Assembly: GCA_017502875.1 (NCBI GenBank)
Contig: JAFVUF010000012.1
Coordinates: forward strand, 104,952 to 168,951
Direction of reading: 5' to 3'
From: Clostridia bacterium
GTDB taxonomy: Bacteria > Bacillota > Clostridia > Oscillospirales > CAG-272
DNA length: 64,000 nucleotides
The translations under genes and the position numbers were made by a program. Positions 41,212 through 49,590 of the stretch are shown here, piece by piece (position 1 is the first letter of the stretch; each line of letters begins with the position of its first letter). The notes beneath the pieces were generated by a model. That model saw only the letters and a list, made by a program, of their open reading frames with translations. It had not been told where the DNA came from and made no database searches.

Positions 41212-42273
41212 ATGATTTTTATGGAAAGCAAAGAAAGAGTCAGAAAAGCGATACAGCATATAAAGACTGACAGAGTTCCCGCCAATATGGAATGCGTTTC
41301 TTACGTATGGACGCGCCTGATGAAAGAAAAGAACTTAAAGTCAAAAAACGAGCTTCGCGATTACTACAAAATTGACGTTGCCGAGATTTTCCCTACATAC
41401 GTCGGTAAGAGAACAAAGAGCAGAACCGTTAACGGACAGCATTTGGTTGATTCCATTTACGGCGGAGAGCTGCGTTTAAAGGATAACGCCGGCGAAATCC
41501 ATTCGGTAATGGCTAATTATCCTTTTAATGAGGATACAACCGTTGAAGATATTTTATCCTTTGACTGGATAACCCCCGACGATTTTGATTATGAAAGTAT
41601 AAAGCGTCAGTGCGACGAAAACAAGGGACGCGCTATTCAGTTCGGACACGAAGGCCCGTTCCAGCTTTCTACCTTTATGATGGAAATGTCCGTGCTTTTT
41701 GAGAAAATGCTGATTGAGCCGGACGTGGCAAAGGCGCTTTTCGACAGATTTGTTCAATTTGAGCTTGAGCACTATGAGAGAATATTCATAGCATGCGACG
41801 GTCAAGCGGATATTCTGCGTCCGCACGACGATTACGGAACACAAATCAGCTTGCTCTTTTCAACTGATATGTTTAAAGAGTTTTTTGCTGAAAACACTAA
41901 GAAATTAACCGCGCTTGCCCATAAATACGGAGCGTTCTACCAACAGCATTCATGCGGCGCGGTGCACGACTTTATTCCTTTATTTATCGATTGCGGCGTT
42001 GACGTTTTAGAGCCTATTCAAAAGGTTCAGGGGCTTGAGCCTGAACGGTTAGTAAAAGAATTCGGCGGAAAAATCGCTTTCCACGGCGGAATTGATACGC
42101 AGGGCGTTTTACCTTACGGAACACCTGAAGATGTCAGAAATGAAACTAAAAAATATGCTAGTATTTTAGGTAAGGACGGCGGATATATATTAATGTCCAG
42201 TCAAGCCATTGAAAGCGACGTTCCTACCGAGAATGTAGACGCATTATTTGATTTGGAAAACAGATATATATAA
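41212..42273 (+). CDS. uroporphyrinogen decarboxylase (URO-D)-superfamily protein, corrinoid-methyltransferase-like
   Basis: A 353-residue URO-D-fold protein. QQHSCGAVHDFIPLFIDCGV contains the H-x-C motif used for zinc in MtaA/CmuA-type methyltransferases, but the third Cys ligand expected near the C-terminus is not evident (YILMSSQAIESDVP). GKIAFHGGIDTQGVLPYGT is the typical (Re)-face loop. Members next to Gfo/Idh/MocA and ThuA genes are common in gut Clostridia and are probably not haem enzymes. The start could be ATG 41212 (AGGGG close upstream) or ATG 41221. Function in the cluster is unknown. Confidence 0.82.
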   Translation: MIFMESKERVRKAIQHIKTDRVPANMECVSYVWTRLMKEKNLKSKNELRDYYKIDVAEIFPTYVGKRTKSRTVNGQHLVDSIYGGELRLKDNAGEIHSVMANYPFNEDTTVEDILSFDWITPDDFDYESIKRQCDENKGRAIQFGHEGPFQLSTFMMEMSVLFEKMLIEPDVAKALFDRFVQFELEHYERIFIACDGQADILRPHDDYGTQISLLFSTDMFKEFFAENTKKLTALAHKYGAFYQQHSCGAVHDFIPLFIDCGVDVLEPIQKVQGLEPERLVKEFGGKIAFHGGIDTQGVLPYGTPEDVRNETKKYASILGKDGGYILMSSQAIESDVPTENVDALFDLENRYI

Positions 42274-42344
42274 GCGCAAAACCGGAAATTAATGTTGTAA
42301 AAGGCTTATTGTAAGACTGTATATTCCAGATTTTCTATCAAAAT

Positions 42345-42511
42345 CCTACCGACAGGAAAAGGACGAAGAGTGTTAACTCCTCGTCCTCTTTTTTGCAAAT
42401 GCGTATTTAGTGATGTTTTCGCTTAGGCGAAAGTGAAGTTCACTTGCCCGAATGGGCAAACTTAGCCGTGCAGTGTCCTCGCGGACACTGCACATAACAG
42501 ACAGCCCATTT
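42345..42511. repeat. terminator plus R3 3'-half
   Basis: A hairpin AGGACGA(AGAGTGT)TAACTCCTCGTCCT with TTTTTT is followed by ATTTAGTGATGTTTTCGC and the R3 half matching 23446-23470 and 23602-23650, ending GACAGCCC. The left end of the long element (GGGCTGTCGC) is absent here, so this is a truncated copy. Confidence 0.65.
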
Positions 42512-42524
42512 TTTTACTTTTAAT

Positions 42525-43433
42525 TTAAAGCTCCGCGTAAACGGCTGTACCGTCGCACTCAGGCATTTCCAGCGCCAGATAAAGCAAGAAGGGCGATATA
42601 GCGCTATCAGGAAGCTCAAACGTAACGGTTATGGCGTACCTGCCGTCATTCCACGCAACAGGAATACTCTCCGTCTTGCGAATTACGGCTTTCAGCTCAC
42701 CCGCAACGCCGCAAAGTCTTGAAAACGCAGCCTGCTCGGCGGCAAAAACGGTAGTCCTTAAATACCTTCTTTTGCACCTTACGCTATAAGCCGAGGCATA
42801 CTGCCCCCTGCCGAGCAGAACAAATCTCGTAACCCCCTGCTCAGTCGGAACAGAGCAGACCATATTCGGACAAAGCTCGTATTTCCTTATCAGCCTTGTA
42901 AAGCCGCTGAGTGTGCTCTCCTCGGACGTCTCGTACGGCAGAATACAGTAGCCCGTACGCCCGTAATATACCTCCTCGCACACCGCGGCGAAGCTTTCGG
43001 GGTATACGACAGAGGCGTTTTTTACCGCCGTACTGAAAATTCGGTACGCCTCGTCGGAAACGGAATTCCGCATATACGCAATTTTGCTGTTTTCCGGCTC
43101 GCTTTCCGTCTCGGCAAGCTCGACGGGAGAAAGCGGTCCGCCTCGCTCAGCGCAAATATCGCAAACTGCTGAGCAAAAGCTCGCCAAAGCGCCCGCAAGC
43201 TCAGAATGAGGTGCGGTCTGTGAGCCCTCGGCAGAGTAAAGCCGCCGCCTTACCTCTTTATAAGCGGCGAAAAATTCCTCACCGAGCGTCTTCTCTCGGT
43301 CAAGCGCCGCGTCGGAAAGCAGATACGCAAGCTCATAGACGTGATACCGCGCTATTTCATAAGCCTTTCCAATGCGATTTTGCGCCTTTTCGCAGTTACG
43401 GGTTACGGCGTCAAGGTCGTTTTCATTCATCAT
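42525..43433 (-). CDS. hypothetical protein, 302 aa, with weak prephenate-dehydratase-like segment
   Basis: No family was recognised with confidence. The first about 110 residues are helical (DAVTRNCEKAQNRIGKAYEI, LDREKTLGEEFFAAYKEV). Residues about 150-205 (YYGRTGYCILPYETSEESTL) resemble the GEADYGVLPIENS-type loop of prephenate dehydratases, and a C-terminal ACT-like beta region may follow. The key Thr-Arg-Phe triplet appears as VTRFVLLG. It might be a non-enzymatic or divergent relative; alternatively chance. It lies 8 bp after htpG on the same strand, so it may be co-transcribed. Confidence 0.6.
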   Translation of the reverse strand: MMNENDLDAVTRNCEKAQNRIGKAYEIARYHVYELAYLLSDAALDREKTLGEEFFAAYKEVRRRLYSAEGSQTAPHSELAGALASFCSAVCDICAERGGPLSPVELAETESEPENSKIAYMRNSVSDEAYRIFSTAVKNASVVYPESFAAVCEEVYYGRTGYCILPYETSEESTLSGFTRLIRKYELCPNMVCSVPTEQGVTRFVLLGRGQYASAYSVRCKRRYLRTTVFAAEQAAFSRLCGVAGELKAVIRKTESIPVAWNDGRYAITVTFELPDSAISPFLLYLALEMPECDGTAVYAEL

Positions 43434-43441
43434 AACTTAGC

Positions 43442-45283
43442 TTACAGCCTCTCCTCAAGCATAGAAAAGCCTGTTTTGAGGAACTCTTTAAGCTCATCAG
43501 CAGTCAGACGTCGACGGGAAAGCAGGGTAAGCGTATAAAGCTGCTTTGCCACCGCCTCATCGGGCTTTTCGATAAGCTTTTTGATAAGCGAGCTGCTTGA
43601 ATTAAGGATAAGCGTCTCCTCAGCCATCGCCGAAGCGCCCCCTCCGCCCGAATACATTCTCATCATCTCGTCAAAGCGGCGTCCCTCCTCGGAAACGTTG
43701 AGTATCGCGGGAACGCTTACGTCCTTTAAGCTCTCAAACTTAACGGTAAGCTTTTCGTTTCCGCTTACCTTCTTGAAAAGCTCAACCGCAGCCTCGCTCT
43801 CCAGCTTCTCGCCCTCGCCCTTGAGCGCCTCGGCAAGATTGGAGTCTATCCGCATAAACTTAATGCCTCTGTCCTGCTCAAGCATCTGCGCAAACTGAGT
43901 TTCGAAAACCTTGTCCAGCACCACAACCTCAATACCCGCGTCCTCGAACATCGAAAGGTACTGCGCCTGGCTCACCTTGTCCGAGGCGTAATAAACGGTG
44001 TTTTCGTTCTTTTCCTTGGCTTTTTCAAGGTACTCGTCAAGCGTTACCTTCGCTCCGTCAGTTTTTTCAAACAGCAGAGCGCCCTTTGCCCTGTCGTAGA
44101 ACTTGCGGTCGCGCATACAAGCGTACTCAACGAATATCTTGATATCGTTCCAAAGCGCCTCGTATTTTTCACGCTCGGTGTTCATAAGTGAGCTTAGCTT
44201 ATCAGTAACCTTTTTCGCTATATGGTTGGTGATTTTCGTTACGTAGCCGTTGCTTTGCAGGTAGCTTCTCGACACGTTAAGAGGCATATCGGGGCAGTCA
44301 AGCACGCCTTTAAGCATAAGCATATACTCAGGAATTACCTCCTTTATGTTGTCGGCAACGAACACCTGATTGTAGTAGAGCTTGACCTGACCCTCAAGGT
44401 TGTCAAACTCGCTGTTAAGCTTGGGGAAATAAAGGATACCCTTGAAATTCAGCGGATAGTCAGCGTTGATGTGGATATGGAAAAGCGGCTCGCGGTAGTC
44501 GCTGAACACCTTGCGGTAGAAATCCTTGTACTCCTGCTCGGTGCATTCGCTCGGATTTTTGAGCCAAAGCGGTGAAATATCGTTTACGGGTTCGATTGAA
44601 GGCTCATTTCCCCCCTCAACTCCGTCCTTTTTCTCAGCCTTTTCCGCCTCAGCGCTCTCAAAATATATCGGAACGGGCATAAAGGCGCAGTATTTTGCGA
44701 GAATTTCCTTAATCTTTGAGTCCTCAAGGTATTCAAGGTTGGCATCGTTTACGTGAAGGATAACGTCAGTTCCCTTTTCCTCGCGCTCTGCGGGCGAAAA
44801 CTCATACTCACCCGCGTCCTGACAGCTCCATTTGACAGCAGGCTCGCCCCTGTACGAGCGACTGACGACATCAACCGTGTCCGCTACCATAAAAGCGGAA
44901 TAAAAGCCAAGACCGAAATGACCGATAATACCGCCGCTTCCGTCGCTTCCCTCGTACTTTTCAATGAAGTCGAGCGCACCCGAAAGCGCGATATTGCATA
45001 TATATTTCTTCACCTCGTCAACGGACATACCGATACCGTTGTCCGATACGGTAATGGTCTTGCAGGGCTTGTCCACACGCACGGTTATCTTGTACGGCGC
45101 GTCGCTTTCCTCAGCCTCTGAGAGCGAGACGAGTCTTTTATGCTTGGTTACGGCGTCGCAGGCGTTTGAAACCAGCTCGCGAAGGAATATCTCCTTTTCA
45201 GAATATAGCCATTGCTTAATGACGGGAAAAATATTCTCCGTAGCGACGGAAACGCCGCCCTTTTCGTTTTTGATTTCTTCCAT
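43442..45283 (-). CDS. htpG: molecular chaperone HtpG (Hsp90)
   Basis: A 613-residue Hsp90. The N-terminal GHKL ATPase domain has ELVSNACDAVTKHKRL, DNGIGMSVDEVKKYI and GHFGLGFYSAFMV; the middle domain includes FPKLNSEFDNLEGQVKLY and NVSRSYLQ (Arg that contacts ATP gamma-phosphate). An acidic/Glu-rich linker lies near residues 215-232, and the C-terminal dimerisation domain ends about residue 610. It folds or disaggregates client proteins with DnaK. Promoter at 45322-45350. Confidence 0.96.
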   Translation of the reverse strand: MEEIKNEKGGVSVATENIFPVIKQWLYSEKEIFLRELVSNACDAVTKHKRLVSLSEAEESDAPYKITVRVDKPCKTITVSDNGIGMSVDEVKKYICNIALSGALDFIEKYEGSDGSGGIIGHFGLGFYSAFMVADTVDVVSRSYRGEPAVKWSCQDAGEYEFSPAEREEKGTDVILHVNDANLEYLEDSKIKEILAKYCAFMPVPIYFESAEAEKAEKKDGVEGGNEPSIEPVNDISPLWLKNPSECTEQEYKDFYRKVFSDYREPLFHIHINADYPLNFKGILYFPKLNSEFDNLEGQVKLYYNQVFVADNIKEVIPEYMLMLKGVLDCPDMPLNVSRSYLQSNGYVTKITNHIAKKVTDKLSSLMNTEREKYEALWNDIKIFVEYACMRDRKFYDRAKGALLFEKTDGAKVTLDEYLEKAKEKNENTVYYASDKVSQAQYLSMFEDAGIEVVVLDKVFETQFAQMLEQDRGIKFMRIDSNLAEALKGEGEKLESEAAVELFKKVSGNEKLTVKFESLKDVSVPAILNVSEEGRRFDEMMRMYSGGGGASAMAEETLILNSSSSLIKKLIEKPDEAVAKQLYTLTLLSRRRLTADELKEFLKTGFSMLEERL

Positions 45284-45321
45284 TTTGATTTTGCCTTTCT
45301 TTATAAGTATTCGCTATTTAG

Positions 45322-45350
45322 ATTATACCAAATTTAACCGCTTATTTCAA
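45322..45350 (-). promoter_or_regulatory. sigma-A promoter of htpG
   Basis: On the minus strand TTGAAA (45350-45345) and TATAAT (45327-45322), spacer 17 bp. No CIRCE element was seen between it and the htpG start. Confidence 0.75.
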
Positions 45351-45402
45351 TACCTATTTATTAATTAATAAAAATTCCACAGAGAAATACCAAGCGCCGT
45401 CC

Positions 45403-45490
45403 AATTTAACCTCGAATTTCATTCTGCGACAGTCAGTAGGTCGCAGCTTTGCTCACGCAAAGACATAAAATTCTGGCGTACGACAGATAT
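45403..45490. repeat. R2 repeat, copy 2
   Basis: TTTAACCTCGAATTTCATTCTGCGACAG... with hairpin CTGCGAC/GTCGCAG and CTTTGC-tcac-GCAAAG, closing AAAATTCTGGCG. Nearly identical to copy 3 at 45573. Confidence 0.8.
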
Positions 45491-45572
45491 CGTGTCTAAA
45501 ATTTCCAATATACAATGCCTAGCGCCGTCCACCGTGAAACGCTCAGACAATGGCGGCGCCATTTCGCTGTCG

Positions 45573-45660
45573 CATTTAACCTCGAATTTCATTCTGCGAC
45601 AATCAGTAAGTCGCAGCTTTGCTCACGCAAAGACATAAAATTCTGGCGTACGACTGATAT
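45573..45660. repeat. R2 repeat, copy 3
   Basis: Only a few base differences from copy 2 over 88 bp; the intervening 80 bp are unrelated except for the phrase AGCGCCGTCCA seen before each. Confidence 0.8.
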
Positions 45661-45710
45661 TGAGTGAATATGCCGGGCGGGAGCCCCCATATGCCTCAGG
45701 CGCTTGCCTG

Positions 45711-45738
45711 TTGACAAACGGGGAAAAATGTGTATAAT
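45711..45738 (+). promoter_or_regulatory. sigma-A promoter of the SNF transporter
   Basis: TTGACA (45711-45716) and TATAAT (45733-45738), spacer 16 bp, 46 bp before the start codon. Confidence 0.85.
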
Positions 45739-45783
45739 ATAAAAGGTATAAAAATAATAGCTTTTTGACAGAAGGAAAGAAAA

Positions 45784-47169
45784 ATGGAAAGAGAAAAGTT
45801 TTCATCGCGGCTCGGATTCATACTGATTTCCGCGGGCTGCGCCATAGGTCTTGGAAACGTTTACCGCTTCCCGATAATCACGGGCGCATACGGCGGAGCG
45901 CTATTCGTGCTGATTTACCTCGCCTTTTTGCTTATGCTGGGAATTCCCGTAATGTGCGCCGAGCTTTCGGTAGGCAGAGCGAGCCAGCGCAGCATCGCCA
46001 CCTCGTTTGAAGCTCTTGAAAAGCCGGGACAAAAATGGCATTTTATGAAGTACCTCGGCATAGGCGGAAACTACCTGCTTATGATGTGCTACACCGTTAT
46101 TGCCGGCTGGATGCTTATTTACTTCGTAAAGTACGCAAGCGGAAGTATTCTTGACGTTGGAACCGACGTGGGCGTGCTCGGTCAGCATTTCGGTCAGACC
46201 GTATCAAGCACGGGAACGGTTATTTTATCCACCTTCGCGACAATAATCATCTGCTTCCTCGTCTGCTCTCTCGGACTGCAAAAGGGCGTTGAGAGGATAA
46301 CCAAATATATGATGCTCGCCCTGCTTGCGCTCCTTCTCGGACTCGCAATATACTGCTGCACCCTCAGCGGCTCGGGCGAAGGACTTAAATTTTACCTTAT
46401 TCCGTCGCTTGACAGCTTAAAGGACGTGGACATCATGACTGTAATTTCGGCGGCAATGGGACAGTCGTTCTTCACTCTCAGCGTTGGAATCGGCTCGATA
46501 GCTATTTTTGGCAGCTATATAAAAAAGGACCGTTCCCTTATGGGCGAGGCGGTAACAATAACCGCGCTCGATACACTTGTTGCGCTCACCTCAGGCTTTA
46601 TCATCTTCCCCGCCTGCTTCACCTTCGCGGGCGGAGTAAACGTTGACGCGTCAAGCGTCGGCGCGTCCTTCCTCTTTACCACGCTTTCGGGAATTTTCAA
46701 CTCTATGGGCACGGTAACAGGCAGAATTATAGGAACGCTTTTCTTCATATTTATGATATTCGCGGCATACTCAACGGTTATCGCCGTGTTCGAGAACATC
46801 ATTTCGTTCTGGCTTGAAATGACCAAGCTTAAGCGCCCCGTTATTTGCCTTATCAATATCGGACTTATTATGGCGCTTTCTCTCCCCGCGATTTTCAGCC
46901 TCGGACTCTGGGAGGAGATCAAGGTTCTCGGAATGGGCTTCCTTGACCTTGAGGACTTTATCGTATCCAACCTGCTGCTGCCTATCGGAAGCCTTGTCTA
47001 CATTCTTTTCTGTACGACTCGCTACGGCTGGGGCTGGGAGAATTTTGAAGGCGAGGTCAATACGGGAAACGGTCTTAAATTCCCCAAGTGGCTGCGCTAC
47101 TATATGACCTTTGGCCTGCCGCTTATCATTCTTTTCCTTATGGTATTTTCAATTGTAAGTAAGTTTTAA
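45784..47169 (+). CDS. sodium-dependent neurotransmitter-symporter-family (SNF/NSS) transporter
   Basis: A 461-residue LeuT-fold transporter. TM1 has the family signature SAGCAIGLGNVYRFPIITG (Na+ and substrate site with the unwound Gly), then LLMLGIPVMCAEL (TM2). TM6 carries GQSFFTLSVGIGSIAIFGSY. About 11 transmembrane segments fit bacterial 11-TM members such as MhsT/TnaT-like amino acid importers. The substrate is probably a hydrophobic or aromatic amino acid, but residues do not settle it. A terminator follows. Confidence 0.92.
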   Translation: MEREKFSSRLGFILISAGCAIGLGNVYRFPIITGAYGGALFVLIYLAFLLMLGIPVMCAELSVGRASQRSIATSFEALEKPGQKWHFMKYLGIGGNYLLMMCYTVIAGWMLIYFVKYASGSILDVGTDVGVLGQHFGQTVSSTGTVILSTFATIIICFLVCSLGLQKGVERITKYMMLALLALLLGLAIYCCTLSGSGEGLKFYLIPSLDSLKDVDIMTVISAAMGQSFFTLSVGIGSIAIFGSYIKKDRSLMGEAVTITALDTLVALTSGFIIFPACFTFAGGVNVDASSVGASFLFTTLSGIFNSMGTVTGRIIGTLFFIFMIFAAYSTVIAVFENIISFWLEMTKLKRPVICLINIGLIMALSLPAIFSLGLWEEIKVLGMGFLDLEDFIVSNLLLPIGSLVYILFCTTRYGWGWENFEGEVNTGNGLKFPKWLRYYMTFGLPLIILFLMVFSIVSKF

Positions 47170-47223
47170 TCAGAGCAAGATACCCAAGCTATAAGGTGCG
47201 CACTAAATAAAACTTTATATATT

Positions 47224-47257
47224 AAAAAGGTTGAACCGCTATGGGTTCAACCTTTTT
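47224..47257 (+). terminator. intrinsic terminator after the SNF transporter gene
   Basis: AAAAAGGTTGAACC / GGTTCAACCTTTTT around GCTATG. Near-perfect, with terminal T-run. Confidence 0.9.
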
Positions 47258-47269
47258 AGCTGAATTACA

Positions 47270-47647
47270 GTCACGTCTGCGACGGACGACAAGGCTCCGC
47301 GCCTTGATAGCGCAAGCTTTTTGAAAAAAGCTTGGCAAAAACTTCTGAACACTGTGAACTTCTGTTCAAGCCTTAGTGTAGCGAAGCGAACTTCGACTTA
47401 GCGGCGCTCGAAACGTACAAGGTTCTAAAAAGCACACGCCGCAGTTTCGCCGCAGGTCGTTACCTGCCGCAAGCTTTTGAAAAAGCTTGGCAAAAACTTC
47501 TGAACACTGTGAACTTCTGTTCAAACCTTAGTGTAGCGAAGCGAACTTCGACTTAGCGGCGCTCGAAACGTACAAGGTTCTAAAAAGCACACGCCGCAGT
47601 TTCGCCGCAGGTCGTTACCTGCCGCAAGCTTTTGAAAAAGCTTGATC
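47270..47647. repeat. R1 repeat, two tandem copies (A 47312-47468, B 47469-47623)
   Basis: Two copies of about 156 bp, each starting with GCAAGCTTTTGAAAAAGCTTGGC, then AACTTCTGAACACTGTGAAC, CGACTTAGCGGCGCTCGAA, CACACGCCGCAGTTTCGCCG and GTTACCTGCC. They are almost identical to each other; a third partial start lies at 47624-47647. A lead-in, GACAAGGCTCCGCGCCTTGA, precedes copy A. No open reading frame of note is shared. Confidence 0.85.
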
Positions 47648-47678
47648 AAAACTTTTCAAAGTGTTCTGTGTAAACCTG

Positions 47679-49037
47679 TCAGTTCTTCAAGCTATGCAGC
47701 GGCGCGGGGATAAGTCCGCCGCGGTTAATGAACTTAGCGGGAGACGCTGTTCTGATAGGCATAATGGGAGCGCTTCCGAGAAGTCCGCCAAAAGATATCT
47801 CATCTCCCACCTTCTTGCCAACCGCGGGAATAACTCTTACTGCCGTTGTCTTGGTGTTTACCACTCCGATAGCTATCTCGTCCGCTATCATTGCGGAAAT
47901 GACCTCGGCAGGCGTGTCGCCCGGAACGGCAACCATATCGATACCAACCGAGCAGACCGCGGTCATCGCTTCAAGCTTTTCAAGCGAAAGCACGCCGCTG
48001 CGTACCGCCGCTATCATACCCTCGTCCTCGGAAACGGGAATAAACGCGCCCGAAAGTCCGCCTACGTGGCTGCTCGCCATAACTCCGCCCTTCTTAACGG
48101 CGTCGTTGAGAAGCGCAAGACAAGCGGTTGTTCCGCAGGCTCCGCAGGTTTCAAGTCCCATTTCTTCAAGTATTCTGGCAACCGAGTCGCCAACCGCGGG
48201 CGTGGGCGCAAGCGAAAGGTCAACGATACCCGACGGTACACCAAGCCTCTGCGCCGCCAATGTGTTAACGAGCTGACCCATACGGGTAATCTTAAATGCT
48301 GTCTTTTTGATTATCTCAGAGACCTCGGTAAGGTCGGCGTTTGGCGCCTTTTCAAGAGCGCTCTTGACGACACCCGGACCGGAAACTCCGACGTTTATAA
48401 CGCACTCCGGCTCACCTACTCCGTGGAAAGCTCCCGCCATAAAGGGATTGTCCTGAACGGCGTTAGCAAAGACCACGAGCTTGGCGCAGCCAATGCTGTC
48501 TCGGTCTGCCGTACGGTGAGCGAGGTCGGTTATAACCTTGCCCATCATCTTTACCGCGTCCATATTGATGCCCGCCTTTGACGAGCCGACGTTTACGGAC
48601 GAGCAGACGTTACGGGTTAAATCGAGCGCCGAGGGAATACTGTTTATAAGACGGATATCACCCTTGGTGAAGCCCTTCTCAACGAGCGCCGAGAAGCCGC
48701 CTATAAAATCTATACCGAGCGTATCCGCCGCCCTCTGCATAGCGAGCGCGAGAGGAGTGAGGTCCTCGCTGTCAACGGCGCCGCCCAGAATTGATATAGG
48801 CGTTACCGAAACGCGCTTGTTTACTATCGGGATACCGTACTCCTTGCCAATGTCCTCGGCTACGGGCACAAGCTTGCCCGCCTTCTTGGTTATCTTGTCG
48901 TAAATACGGTCGGCGGTTTCCTTGACGCTTCCTCTGATACAGTCAACAAGGGAAATTCCCATTGTTACCGTTCTTATGTCAAGGTGCTCCTCCTCTATCA
49001 TTTTAATTGTATCAATTATGTCGTAAGCGTTAAGCAT
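47679..49037 (-). CDS. PFL family protein (UPF0210/DUF711)
   Basis: A 452-residue UPF0210 protein starting [20 protein letters not shown] and containing [32 protein letters not shown] and [23 protein letters not shown] segments ([16 protein letters not shown]). The family is related in fold to glycyl-radical-type PFL barrels, but no radical Gly motif is expected and its function is unknown. It is 21 bp after an ACT-domain gene of UPF0237; this two-gene order is conserved across Firmicutes and some archaea, suggesting that the ACT protein regulates it. Confidence 0.93.
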   Translation of the reverse strand: MLNAYDIIDTIKMIEEEHLDIRTVTMGISLVDCIRGSVKETADRIYDKITKKAGKLVPVAEDIGKEYGIPIVNKRVSVTPISILGGAVDSEDLTPLALAMQRAADTLGIDFIGGFSALVEKGFTKGDIRLINSIPSALDLTRNVCSSVNVGSSKAGINMDAVKMMGKVITDLAHRTADRDSIGCAKLVVFANAVQDNPFMAGAFHGVGEPECVINVGVSGPGVVKSALEKAPNADLTEVSEIIKKTAFKITRMGQLVNTLAAQRLGVPSGIVDLSLAPTPAVGDSVARILEEMGLETCGACGTTACLALLNDAVKKGGVMASSHVGGLSGAFIPVSEDEGMIAAVRSGVLSLEKLEAMTAVCSVGIDMVAVPGDTPAEVISAMIADEIAIGVVNTKTTAVRVIPAVGKKVGDEISFGGLLGSAPIMPIRTASPAKFINRGGLIPAPLHSLKN

Positions 49038-49058
49038 GATATTACTCCTTAAAACTCC

Positions 49059-49343
49059 TTAAACGTGGTGCATAACGTTAAAAAGCTCCTCGTGGGTAGC
49101 GCGGATAATGACGCCGAGCTCCTCGCCGGTCTTTTTCATCTCGTCGCTGAACTCGGAGAATTTAATTTTCATTCCGTCAGTTTCAACGAGCATTATCATA
49201 GCGAAGGTCGTCTCAAAAACCTTCTGGGTAATGTCGAGAATATTAACGCCGAACTCACTACACTTGCCGCTGACCTTAGCGATAATTCCAACGGCGTCCG
49301 CGCCGATAACAGTGATAATTGCCTTGCTGCTGGTTGTGTTCAT
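49059..49343 (-). CDS. ACT domain protein (UPF0237)
   Basis: A 94-residue stand-alone ACT domain: KAIITVIGADAVGIIAKVSG, then EFGVNILDITQKVFETTFAM and a C-terminal helix ...EELFNVMHHV. ACT domains bind amino acids and regulate enzymes. It is the first gene of the pair with UPF0210 at 47.7 kb. The ATG has AAGGAG upstream (plus-strand ctcctta at 49354-49360). Confidence 0.92.
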   Translation of the reverse strand: MNTTSSKAIITVIGADAVGIIAKVSGKCSEFGVNILDITQKVFETTFAMIMLVETDGMKIKFSEFSDEMKKTGEELGVIIRATHEELFNVMHHV

Positions 49344-49432
49344 TTTTGTTTTCTCCTTATTTAATAAATCGCAAAGCTGCTTTTTTCAGAAAATAATCTT
49401 ATGTTCAAGCCTCACACGAGCCTTGACTTAGC

Positions 49433-49582
49433 GACCTTTGAAAAGGTTGACGAAACTTTTAGACATTGTGAACTTCTGTTTAAGCCTTAGAGTAGCGAAG
49501 CGAACCTCGACTTAGCGGCGCTCAAAATGCTCGACGTTCTCAAAAGTACGCGCCGCAGTTTCGCCGCAGGCCGTTGCCTGCC
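49433..49582. repeat. R1 repeat, copy C
   Basis: ACCTTTGAAAAGGTTGACGA, ACTTCTGTTTAAGCCTTAG, AGCGAACCTCGACTTAGCGG, CGCGCCGCAGTTTCGCCG and GGCCGTTGCCTGCC align along its length with copies A, B, D and E. It separates the UPF0237 gene from the citrate-synthase-like gene's stop. Confidence 0.8.
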
Positions 49583-49590
49583 GTCGCCTG

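Noticed and set aside
45284..45321. CIRCE operator for htpG
   Set aside because: No TTAGCACTC-N9-GAGTGCTAA-like dyad is present between the promoter and the start codon.
47661..48581. 306-codon plus-strand frame
   Set aside because: It is antisense to the conserved UPF0210 gene and gives a basic, low-similarity product.
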